NCBI RefSeq assembly: GCF_017357245.1
Contig: NZ_CP071612.1
Span: forward strand, 2,731,001-2,795,000
Length of the DNA: 64,000 nucleotides
Direction: 5' to 3'
Origin: Rhizobium bangladeshense
GTDB lineage: Bacteria > Pseudomonadota > Alphaproteobacteria > Rhizobiales > Rhizobiaceae
Of the stretch, positions 38,206 through 46,272 are shown one piece after another. The first letter of the stretch is position 1, and every line of letters starts with the position of its first letter. Under the pieces are notes generated by a model. That model saw nothing but the letters and a program-made list of their open reading frames with translations. It did not search any database and had not been told where the DNA came from. A program made the position numbers and the translations under genes.

Positions 38206-38380
38206 CGAAAACTCCAATTCAATCCAGCCGCACCCACATTAGGCCCGCCAAATTGAACCTCCGATGAACTGCGCGTTCATGTTTGCCCTCGAAAAACCTC
38301 GCCTCTTGACGGCCGGTTTTCGGCCGTTCCTCTCGCAGCGTCGAGCGCCTGACGAGTGTCCCGCCGCTGCCGAATACCGT

Positions 38381-38827
38381 TCACGTCCTGCCGTAAAAGC
38401 GATCCGGACCGGGATCCCGCCCGGCTGCCACCTCGGTGAGCCGTCCGAGATAATGCGCCCAGCCTTCCTCGTGGCCGGCGCATTGTTCCGCACTCGGCAG
38501 GCCGCTATGGGTGAGCCGCAAAAGCGTCCCGCCTCCCTGCTCGATCAGGTCGATTTCGACCAGGCTCGATCCCGGCGGCACCACCTCGCTGCCATCCCAG
38601 CCGAAGCTGTAGGCAAGGCGATGCACCGGCACCACCTCGCGAAACGAGCCGCGCGCAAATCGGGCGCCGGTGACGTTGACGAGATAAAGCCCGCCCGGCT
38701 GCGGCTCGACCTCGGCCTCCGTCCCCATCCAGCGCAGAATCTTCTCTGGATCGGTCATCAGCGCAAACACCGCCGCCGGCGGCGCCGCAATATGCGCCTC
38801 GCGGCGCACGACGAAAGACTCTTGCAT
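38381..38827 (-). CDS. SRPBCC/AHSA1-family protein
   Basis: 148 residues. The order RREAHIAAPPAAVFALMTDPEKILRW, then GGLYLVNVTG and EEGWAHYLGRLTEVA, is typical of activator-of-Hsp90-like SRPBCC proteins, which hold a hydrophobic ligand pocket. gggaggg lies a few bases before the ATG at 38827. Ligand unknown. Confidence 0.85.
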   Translation of the reverse strand: MQESFVVRREAHIAAPPAAVFALMTDPEKILRWMGTEAEVEPQPGGLYLVNVTGARFARGSFREVVPVHRLAYSFGWDGSEVVPPGSSLVEIDLIEQGGGTLLRLTHSGLPSAEQCAGHEEGWAHYLGRLTEVAAGRDPGPDRFYGRT

Positions 38828-39095
38828 ATCTCCCTCCCATGGTTGCCGCCCCGCTTCAGCAGGGAAGACGATTGTGCTGTTATCGACGTGGATGTCCTCG
38901 GGGAAGCATGTAGGCGCAAGCGTACGCTCAGCAAGGGCGATTTGCATGCATCCATCAGCCGCCAAAGCACCCGCCTCGCCCTCGAGGCCCCTTGCGGGGC
39001 GCCTCAGAATGAGGCTCCCTTGCAGTTGCAACCCGCTCCACCCATGAAAACATCTCCCTATTGCCAGACCGCCGCCGTGCCCCTATGGTCGCGCC

Positions 39096-39235
39096 GTTCT
39101 CAGGGCGGGGTGAAAGTCCCTACCGGCGGTATGCAGTTTCGATTGCGAGCCCGCGAGCGCCTTCTCTAGGGAAGGGTCAGCAGATCAGGTGAGATGCCTG
39201 AGCCGACGGTCATAGTCCGGATGAAAGAGAACGTG
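39096..39235 (+). promoter_or_regulatory. FMN riboswitch (RFN element)
   Basis: The conserved core is clear: ttctcagggcggggtgaaa gtccctaccggcggta at 39097-39132 and gtcagcagatcaggtgagatgcctgagccgacggtcatagtccggatgaaagaga at 39176-39231. It binds FMN. No U-run follows; a GC-rich hairpin lies before the ribH ribosome site, so control of translation is likely when FMN is high. Confidence 0.95.
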
Positions 39236-39316
39236 CGATGCCGCTGCCCTCCCGGGCTGGCGGCGGATGCTCGTGATCGCCTTGGGTGACGTGTCTGTAC
39301 GCCAAAGGAGATGACT

Positions 39317-39751
39317 ATGACACCCACCCGTTATGCCTTCGTCAAAGCCGGCTGGCACGCCGATATCGTCGACCGTGCGCTCGAAGGTTTCCAACAGCTT
39401 GTTCCCGCCGAGCAGATCGACGTGTTCGATGTTCCAGGCGCCTTCGAAATGCCGCTGCTGTCGCGCGATCTTGCCGCCTCCGGCCGTTATGCCGCCGTCA
39501 TCGCCGCCGCCTTCGTCGTCGATGGCGGGATCTACCGCCACGAATTCGTCGCCCAGGCAGTGGTCGATGGCCTGATGCGCGCCGGCATGGATACAGGCGT
39601 GCCGGTGCTGTCGGTCTCGCTGACGCCGCATCATTATCAGGAAACAGAGCATCACACGCAGATCTACCGCGCCCATTTCGTCGAGAAAGGCCGCGAGGCG
39701 GCGCGCGCCGCCCTCATGATCGGCAAGACCCGCGCCGCTCTTGCGGCATAG
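39317..39751 (+). CDS. ribH: 6,7-dimethyl-8-ribityllumazine synthase (RibH2 type)
   Basis: 144 residues. It condenses 5-amino-6-ribitylaminouracil with 3,4-dihydroxy-2-butanone 4-phosphate, the step before riboflavin. The motifs are VFDVPGAFEMPLL and GVPVLSVSLTPHHYQ; the latter resembles Brucella RibH2, a decameric form. The second ATG (39317) is used since aaggag lies at six bases. It is alone and under the FMN riboswitch, separate from any other rib gene seen here. Confidence 0.92.
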   Translation: MTPTRYAFVKAGWHADIVDRALEGFQQLVPAEQIDVFDVPGAFEMPLLSRDLAASGRYAAVIAAAFVVDGGIYRHEFVAQAVVDGLMRAGMDTGVPVLSVSLTPHHYQETEHHTQIYRAHFVEKGREAARAALMIGKTRAALAA

Positions 39752-39894
39752 AAGCCCGCGTCACAGGCGGCGGGATCGGCCCGCCGTCTTCTCCCAACAG
39801 AAGAATTGATTCGACGCCCAACCCGCGCTGTGGTCCACTCGACCCCGACATGTATCGCCATTCTTAATGCGTCCAGACCTTGAGGGAGCTGAAG

Positions 39895-40584
39895 ATGAGC
39901 AATGCAATGCACAGTGAATCCCCAACCGAATCCACGACGACTCGACCGCTCGACACCAAGCTCGAAGTGGTCGTCATCCCCGTTTCCGACGTCGACCGCG
40001 CCAAACGCTTCTACGAGAGCCTGGGCTGGAGGCTCGACGCCGATTTCGCCAATGATGCCGATTTCCGGGTAATCCAGTTTACCCCGCCGGGCTCCGGCTG
40101 CGCGATCATCTTCGGCAGCAATGTCACCGCCGCCACCCCCGGCTCCGCGCAGGGGCTCTACCTCATCGTCTCCGACATCGAGGAGGCGCGACGCGATCTC
40201 GTCGCCCGTGGCGTCGAGGTGGGCGAGATCTTCCACGACGCATCAGGCGTCTATGCCGGCAAGGATGAGCCCTATCTCTTCGGACGCCTGCGCATCGCTG
40301 GCCGCGACCCCGAGCAACGCAGCTACCGCTCCTTCGCCTCGTTCAGGGATCCCGACGGCAACGGCTGGCTCTTTCAGGAAGTCACCACTCGTCTGCCCGG
40401 CCGCATTGACTCCGACCAGACCGCCTTCTCCACCTCGAGCGACCTCGCAGCCGCGCTCCGCCGCGCCGCGCAAGCCCACGGCGAACACGAGAAGCGAAAC
40501 GGCGGCAAATACGACGATAACTGGCCCGATTGGTACGCGGAATACATGGTCAGCGAGCAGGCCGGCAAGGCGTTGCCGCTTTAG
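39895..40584 (+). CDS. VOC-family (glyoxalase-like) protein
   Basis: 229 residues. A vicinal-oxygen-chelate fold is seen from LEVVVIPVSDVDRAKRFYESLGWRLDADF to FRDPDGNGWLFQEV. The C-terminus adds about 50 residues (SDLAAALRRAAQAHGEHEKR) seen in this subfamily. The ATG at 39895 has gagggagc upstream. Substrate unknown. Confidence 0.85.
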   Translation: MSNAMHSESPTESTTTRPLDTKLEVVVIPVSDVDRAKRFYESLGWRLDADFANDADFRVIQFTPPGSGCAIIFGSNVTAATPGSAQGLYLIVSDIEEARRDLVARGVEVGEIFHDASGVYAGKDEPYLFGRLRIAGRDPEQRSYRSFASFRDPDGNGWLFQEVTTRLPGRIDSDQTAFSTSSDLAAALRRAAQAHGEHEKRNGGKYDDNWPDWYAEYMVSEQAGKALPL

Positions 40585-40725
40585 GTGACGGCAGGCGCAG
40601 GGAGCACCCGCCTCGCTGGAGGACGCGGGATGTTTGTCGCTTCCTTCACCGGCAGGAGAAAGGGGGTGCCACACGGCATCTCCTCCCATCCCCAGGACCC
40701 GCAGCGCCCCGCCCAAACCACCAAT

Positions 40726-41508
40726 TCACCGATCAAATATATCCCGCCACAGCTTTTCGCCGATCATACAATCCGCCGTCGGCGCCTCGCCGGCGACCCT
40801 CACCGTCACCGGCGGGGGCAGGCCGCTGATCTCCAGCACCAGCTTGCGGCGCACAGCGATGGCGAAATCCTCGATCTTGTGGACCGGCAGCACAAAAGCG
40901 CCGGGGCCACCGATCACGCAATCGGCGTAGTATTTGTCAAGCCCGCCCTGCGCATCGGAGGGCCGCAGCATAATGGCGAGGCCGTTGATGATCATGCCTG
41001 ATGCCACCGCCTTGTCGCGGGCGGGAGTGACGGGATCGCCGGAATTGTTCGGGCCGTCGCCGGAAACGTCGATCACCTCACGCCGGCCACGAAAGGGACC
41101 GGCGGTGATCATGCTGGCGCCGTGGTCGATTGCGGTCGAGATCGATGTGCGCCTTTGCGTGGCGATCGGCCGGGCATCGAGCTTGTCGGCGAAGGCGATC
41201 GCATCCACTTCGGACTCGATCACCTGCCAGTCGATCATCGAATCCTGGACGACATACCCCGCCCATTCGAAATAACTGATGGCGATGCGACCAGTGAGCC
41301 CGCTCTTGACCGCATCGATAAATTCCTTGTGCTTGAGCGCCTCGACATAACCTTGGCGCTGAATACTGATCTCCTCGAAATCCATCGACCGCGAGGTGTC
41401 GACGGCAAGCACCAGCGTCACGTCGACCTCGTTTCCGCCGACGCCCGCCGCCGGAACAACGCCGGAAAGACCCATGAGCACCGCAAGTGTCGTCGTCAGC
41501 ATCGGCAA
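40726..41508 (-). CDS. DUF1194 (vWA-like) exported protein
   Basis: 260 residues. A short N-terminal hydrophobic segment (TTTLAVLMGLSGVVPAAG) precedes a von Willebrand A-type domain with the metal-site motif VDTSRSMD and the later DVSGDGPNN. DUF1194 proteins are typical of rhizobia and other alphaproteobacteria and are exported. Partner unknown. Confidence 0.85.
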   Translation of the reverse strand: MPMLTTTLAVLMGLSGVVPAAGVGGNEVDVTLVLAVDTSRSMDFEEISIQRQGYVEALKHKEFIDAVKSGLTGRIAISYFEWAGYVVQDSMIDWQVIESEVDAIAFADKLDARPIATQRRTSISTAIDHGASMITAGPFRGRREVIDVSGDGPNNSGDPVTPARDKAVASGMIINGLAIMLRPSDAQGGLDKYYADCVIGGPGAFVLPVHKIEDFAIAVRRKLVLEISGLPPPVTVRVAGEAPTADCMIGEKLWRDIFDR

Positions 41509-41886
41509 ATCCCCGCGCCATCAGGCGAAGGAACTGTAACACAGCTTGGCCTGCGCAGGACGCCCGGCGGAGCGCGAGGCTTCAATTTTCGGTGATATCA
41601 GGAATGTCCGGCCTGCCCGCCCAGGCTCCGGCCTTGCGCTCTGTACCCGCGGTTGCCGTGATAGGACGGCCTAAAAGATCGAGCTGAAGCTGGTTCTTGA
41701 GGTCGAGGAAAGGCGGCATGCTCCGACGCTCCCCATCCTGGTGTGTAGCCCGTGAGGGCGAAGTCTCGAAGGGCACTCTCGGCGCTGCCACTTGCAGTCA
41801 TCGACCGCCGGCACAGCCGCCCCGCCCTTCGAGGCTCTTGCAGGTCACCTTGGGGGCGAGGCTCTCGCGAGGAACCAAGGCTCCCC
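41509..41886. other. Intergenic gap with repeat-like sequence
   Basis: 378 bases between two minus-strand genes. It contains cttcgaggctc-type sequence and gaggctctcgcgaggaaccaaggctc, like other GC-rich dispersed repeats here (see 53461). No gene or RNA is recognised; the promoter of the DUF1194 gene should be at its left. Confidence 0.4.
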
Positions 41887-42426
41887 TCACCCCGCAATCA
41901 AAAGCAGCACATAGGCGATCACGCTCACCATCAACCCGCGAAACGCGAAGGTGACGCAGCGGTACTTGTTGCGGGCGATGGCGGAGAGGATATTGGCGTT
42001 TTCGAAGTACTGGTCGAAGAGGTAGCGCTCGTCCCGGCGAAGAGCGGCCTCGAAGAACATGTCGCGATGTTTCGGCCAGGCCCCCCAGAACAGCGAGGTC
42101 GAGGTACCGAGACGTCGCGGCAGCACGACGAGAATCGCCGACAGGATGGAAAAAACCGAGGCCGCCGCCAGCAGGCCGGAAAACAGCACGCTTCCCGACG
42201 TGCCGCCGGTATAGCGCGTCACGCTGAAGACCGCCCTCACCTCACTGGAGCTCACCAGAAAGGCGAGCATGAAAGTAAAGATGTAGGCTGCCTTCTGATC
42301 GGATATCTTGATCTGATCATAAAATATGTCGTTGATTTTCTTGATGTGGTCGAAATACTCGGTGCTGACGTCCCCGCTCGTCGGATTGCTCAGCATAACC
42401 TCAGTGGCATTTTCAAATTCGCTCAC
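41887..42426 (-). CDS. Pycsar-effector-like membrane protein (PycTM/DUF5706 type)
   Basis: 179 residues. An N-terminal helix (YFDHIKKINDIFYDQIKISDQKAAYIF) leads into TM1 near 45-60; TM2 lies near 78-102 and TM3 near 157-178. The D-x-K-A-A motif before TM1, the P-R after TM2 and the helix NANILSAIARNKYRCV before TM3 match the layout of the Pycsar effector membrane domain, which opens the inner membrane in response to cyclic UMP or CMP. This one is not beside a PycC cyclase but is divergent from a FecR/CHASE2-cyclase operon. Match is by eye. Confidence 0.55.
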   Translation of the reverse strand: MSEFENATEVMLSNPTSGDVSTEYFDHIKKINDIFYDQIKISDQKAAYIFTFMLAFLVSSSEVRAVFSVTRYTGGTSGSVLFSGLLAAASVFSILSAILVVLPRRLGTSTSLFWGAWPKHRDMFFEAALRRDERYLFDQYFENANILSAIARNKYRCVTFAFRGLMVSVIAYVLLLIAG

Positions 42427-42555
42427 GTGAATACTCCACCTGAAAAGTGTTTCCCTGATATTACACTTCGCGATGAAAGCAAGAACACGTGTGCAACATG
42501 CTTGACTTTTCCTCTCTACACCGACAAAGGGGAAGCGGGGTACGGGGTCGAGGAC
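42427..42555. promoter_or_regulatory. Divergent promoter gap (PycTM-like / FecR operon)
   Basis: 129 bases between divergent genes must hold both promoters. I see no clear operator; the AT-rich ttccctgatattacacttcgcg stretch may be part of a promoter. Confidence 0.35.
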
Positions 42556-45500
42556 ATGCGGAGTTATTCCAGTAACATCTGTCGCGTCGGGTTGGCGCTT
42601 GCTTTTGGCGTGCCCAGTTTTGGGCTGCCGGCAATGGCCGATCCCGTACCGCGGGCCACGCCGGTTGCCGGCTCGGTCATCGCTCGCAAGACCGGCGAGG
42701 AAGTCCGCTTCATCGACGTGTCAAACTGGCGCGTTGTCGACATCAACCAGGATCTTCTGACCGGCGACGTGCTGCGCACCAATGCAAACGGTCAGCTTGC
42801 TATCGTTTTTTCCGACCACACCCAGGTTCGCCTCGGCCGTAATTCCTCGCTGCAGGTCAAGAAGATGGCGGCGAGCGGCGATACGGTGCTCAACCTCCAA
42901 TCCGGCACCATCTGGGCGCGCGCCGAGCGCGGCGGCCAGGGCCTGACGGTGGAGACACCGGCCGCCGCAGCCGCGATCCGCGGCACCGACTGGACGATGA
43001 CAGTCGAGGGCGCCAAGACCTCGATGATCGTGCTGGAAGGCCGGGTGGCGCTCAGCAACCCGCAGGGCAGCGTCGAGGTGAGCGAGGGCGAAGGCGCGGT
43101 CGCCACCATCGGCCAGGCGCCGACCAAGATCATCAGCGTCAATCCCGATGACCGCGAACAGATGCTCTTCTATCTGGACCTGCGCGACGGCTTCGACCTG
43201 ATTCCGACATCGCCGCTGCGGGCCGACCGCATGGCCGCGGAGCGCCGCCGCCTGCTGGCGCTGCAGCCGGAGCGGCGCACGACTGAAGACTGGCTGCAAC
43301 TGGCGGAAGTGCAGAGCGCCTTTGACGGACGCCAAGCCGCGGCCGCAACGTTGCAGAATGTCCGCGGCCGAAAGCTGACGGTGGCTCAGCAGGCGCGTGT
43401 CGACCTGATCGAAGCCACCATCGCCGGGTCCGAAAAACGCTACGGCGATGCCGCCAAGCTCTTCAACAAGGCCCTGCCGCATCTCGACCCGACACGCCGC
43501 AGCATGGCGCAATATGGAGGCTATTTCGCCCGGTCATTGGCCGATCCCGCCCATGCCGAACAGCCGCCGGCCAACGCGACCGGCCCCTATGGCGCGCTCA
43601 TGCAAGCCTATACGACGGGCTTCCTGAAAAACCCGCGCGCGGCGATCGAAATCATCAGGGAAGCGGAACAGCACTATCCCGATGATCCGACGCTTCCGGC
43701 GGTCCGCGCCCAGCTGGCGCAGCTGACAGATGACCGCGAGCAGATGAAGGAAGCGATAGAACGCTCGCTGGTACTCGACCCTGACCATCCGATGGCGCTA
43801 TCCGCCCGCGCGAGTTACAAGGCGGTCTATCAGAGCGACATGAACGGCGCGCTCGCAGATCTGAACCGCGCCATAGCCCTTGCCCCGGGCGGGTCAGGTA
43901 CGCTGAATTCGCTCGGCCTGCTGCAAAGCTCGCGCGATGCCAATGGCGAGGCGGAAAAGGCCTTCAACAAGGCGATCGAGCTCGATCCGCAGGACCCGCT
44001 GCTGCACGCGAACCTCGCGATCCTCTATCTCGACCAGGGGCGGATGAAGGAAGCCAAGCGCGAGATCGACACGGCGATCGCCCTCGATCCAGCCTTCGAT
44101 CTCGCCTTGCTCGCCCGCGGCCGCTACTACCTGCAAATTGGCGAGCGCGAAATGGCGCTGCAGGACCTGCTCGCCGCCAGCACAGCCAATCCAGCGCACT
44201 CGCAGTCGCAACTGATGCTCGCCGCCGCTCACTACGAAAAAGGCGACCGCATCCCTTCACAGCAGGCGCTCGATAACGCCGACCGGCTCGACAAGAACGA
44301 CCCGGCTATCTCGGCATTTCGCACGGCCGTCGATATCGACGATTACGACGCCGACGGCGCGATCCGCAACGCTCAGGAATATCTGAACCGTTCGCGCGCC
44401 CGCGGCGGCGATTACAGCTCGCTCGGCGCCAATGCGAGCGCCGGCTCGACGCTCAACAACGCCTTCCGCCTGCAGGGCCTGGATGCCTGGGGCCGCTATT
44501 ACGGCGATGCCGTCTTCGATCCCTTCGAAGGCACCGGCTATATCGACCAGGCGATCAAGGGCAGCATCTTTCCTTTCGTCAACGCGACGAGCTTCAGCGA
44601 CGACAATATCATCCAGTATCGCGGCAACGCGTCGAGCTATTCGTCCTTCATCCAGGGCCTGCTGCTCTCACCGCACATGCTCTCTGGCCGTTCGCGCTCG
44701 GCATCGCTGTTCGACGTGCCGTTCATCGAAGGATCGCTCGGCGGCGGCATCAACAGCGTCGACGGCCATACCAGACGTATCGGCGAAGCCGATATCCAGG
44801 GCTATTCCAACGAAACGATCCCGATCAGCTTCTATGGCAATCTGACCTGGGAAGAGCTGGCGCTCGATCGCGATTATCGGGATTTCGGCGGCGTTCAGAC
44901 TGATAACAAGCTGCTGAGCGCCAATGGTTATCTCACCGCGACCGTCACGCCCGATGATCGCGTGGTGGCCTTTGTCAACCACGGCAAGAATGATGGCTCA
45001 CTGAGCGCATTATCGTCAAATACCGCGTTCATGGAACTCGTGTTCGGCGTGCGTTTCCCGCTGCCTCTCTACACAACGCAGGAGACCGTCGCCGAAACCA
45101 CATATGCCGGCGTCGGCTGGAGCCACACGTTTGCGTATGAAAACGTGTTGAACGGAGCACTGCTTTATTCTGGAAGCAAATCGGATACGAACAACGCGCT
45201 TGATGTCGACGTGGACCCACTGTTTTTCCGGACAGGCGTTCCCTTCATCATTCCCTTTAGCGACGTCACCCAAGAGACCGAATCCCAAACCTATATCGGC
45301 GCTCTGAGCCATTCCATAGGCGCCGGACCTTTGACATTTCGCTACGGTATCGAAGGCGGCTGGATGGATGTCAGCAGCACGGTCGATACGACGCTCTTGG
45401 GTTTGACAGCTCCTCGCGATCACACCGAGAACACCATCGATATCGGCCGTGCTTATGTCGATGTGCTGCACGAGATCACGCCCGATCTCAAAGGCGAATA

Positions 45501-46272
45501 CGCCTTGTTCGCCACGCATCTCGAGGGCGACGGCATCGACATCAGCCGGCTGGAGCCGCGCTTCGGCCTTGCCTGGACGCCGATTCAAAACCACTGGCTG
45601 CGTGCCGCCTTCATGCGGCAAAGCTTTGATACCACCGTGCCGACCCTTGCTCCGATCGGCATACTCGGACTGCAGGCCAATCAGTTTTCCACTAATCCGC
45701 AAGGCTATACGGATACGATCGCCCTTCAGTGGGATGCCGAATGGACCGACCGATTCTTCACTTCGGTCGAATACCAGCATCAGGAACTGCATGATTTCTC
45801 GGTCGATTTTCCGCTGATCTCGCTTCCCTCCGATACCAGCCTGCCGATCTCGCGCGCCAGGATCGATCGCGCTGCCGTCACTGCCAATGTCGTGCTCGGC
45901 CATGGTTTCGGCCTTTCGGCTACCTACGCCTATATGGATTCGGAAAACCGCGATCCGCTTGAGCCGATCTATGGCGGCCCTCTTCCCTTCATCCCGCAGA
46001 ATTCCGGGCAGATTGCATTGACCTGGGTCAACGAAGCCAAGGTCAAGACAACGCTGGCCGCCAACTATATTGGCGAGCGCGACGGCGATAGGTTCGGCAC
46101 TAAGCTCGACGACTATTGGAGCCTCGACGCCCACCTGGTCTGGGAGCCGTTCGACAAGCGCATCGAGCTGGAAGCGGCCGCCTATAACCTGCTCGACGAG
46201 GACTTCGAGATCACGCCCGGCGTGCCCGGCTGGGGCCGCGCTTTCAAGGGCACGCTCAAAGTCCGCTTCTGA
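42556..46272 (+). CDS. FecR-TPR-outer-membrane beta-barrel fusion protein
   Basis: 1238 residues. A signal peptide (to about 28) is followed by a FecR domain (about 35-150; VETPAAAAAIRGTDW), about ten TPR-like helical repeats (about 260-600; EKAFNKAIELDPQDPLLHANLAILYLDQG) and a C-terminal beta-barrel (about 640-1238) resembling TonB-receptor barrels and ending in KVRF, the terminal Phe used for outer-membrane insertion. The ATG at 42556 fits the signal peptide; an open frame runs upstream to 41752 but looks noncoding. Its stop shares one base with the cyclase start. Confidence 0.8.
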   Translation: MRSYSSNICRVGLALAFGVPSFGLPAMADPVPRATPVAGSVIARKTGEEVRFIDVSNWRVVDINQDLLTGDVLRTNANGQLAIVFSDHTQVRLGRNSSLQVKKMAASGDTVLNLQSGTIWARAERGGQGLTVETPAAAAAIRGTDWTMTVEGAKTSMIVLEGRVALSNPQGSVEVSEGEGAVATIGQAPTKIISVNPDDREQMLFYLDLRDGFDLIPTSPLRADRMAAERRRLLALQPERRTTEDWLQLAEVQSAFDGRQAAAATLQNVRGRKLTVAQQARVDLIEATIAGSEKRYGDAAKLFNKALPHLDPTRRSMAQYGGYFARSLADPAHAEQPPANATGPYGALMQAYTTGFLKNPRAAIEIIREAEQHYPDDPTLPAVRAQLAQLTDDREQMKEAIERSLVLDPDHPMALSARASYKAVYQSDMNGALADLNRAIALAPGGSGTLNSLGLLQSSRDANGEAEKAFNKAIELDPQDPLLHANLAILYLDQGRMKEAKREIDTAIALDPAFDLALLARGRYYLQIGEREMALQDLLAASTANPAHSQSQLMLAAAHYEKGDRIPSQQALDNADRLDKNDPAISAFRTAVDIDDYDADGAIRNAQEYLNRSRARGGDYSSLGANASAGSTLNNAFRLQGLDAWGRYYGDAVFDPFEGTGYIDQAIKGSIFPFVNATSFSDDNIIQYRGNASSYSSFIQGLLLSPHMLSGRSRSASLFDVPFIEGSLGGGINSVDGHTRRIGEADIQGYSNETIPISFYGNLTWEELALDRDYRDFGGVQTDNKLLSANGYLTATVTPDDRVVAFVNHGKNDGSLSALSSNTAFMELVFGVRFPLPLYTTQETVAETTYAGVGWSHTFAYENVLNGALLYSGSKSDTNNALDVDVDPLFFRTGVPFIIPFSDVTQETESQTYIGALSHSIGAGPLTFRYGIEGGWMDVSSTVDTTLLGLTAPRDHTENTIDIGRAYVDVLHEITPDLKGEYALFATHLEGDGIDISRLEPRFGLAWTPIQNHWLRAAFMRQSFDTTVPTLAPIGILGLQANQFSTNPQGYTDTIALQWDAEWTDRFFTSVEYQHQELHDFSVDFPLISLPSDTSLPISRARIDRAAVTANVVLGHGFGLSATYAYMDSENRDPLEPIYGGPLPFIPQNSGQIALTWVNEAKVKTTLAANYIGERDGDRFGTKLDDYWSLDAHLVWEPFDKRIELEAAAYNLLDEDFEITPGVPGWGRAFKGTLKVRF

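Noticed and set aside
45016..46134. 372-codon minus-strand frame under the barrel gene
   Set aside because: Antisense to the FecR-barrel gene; no motif.
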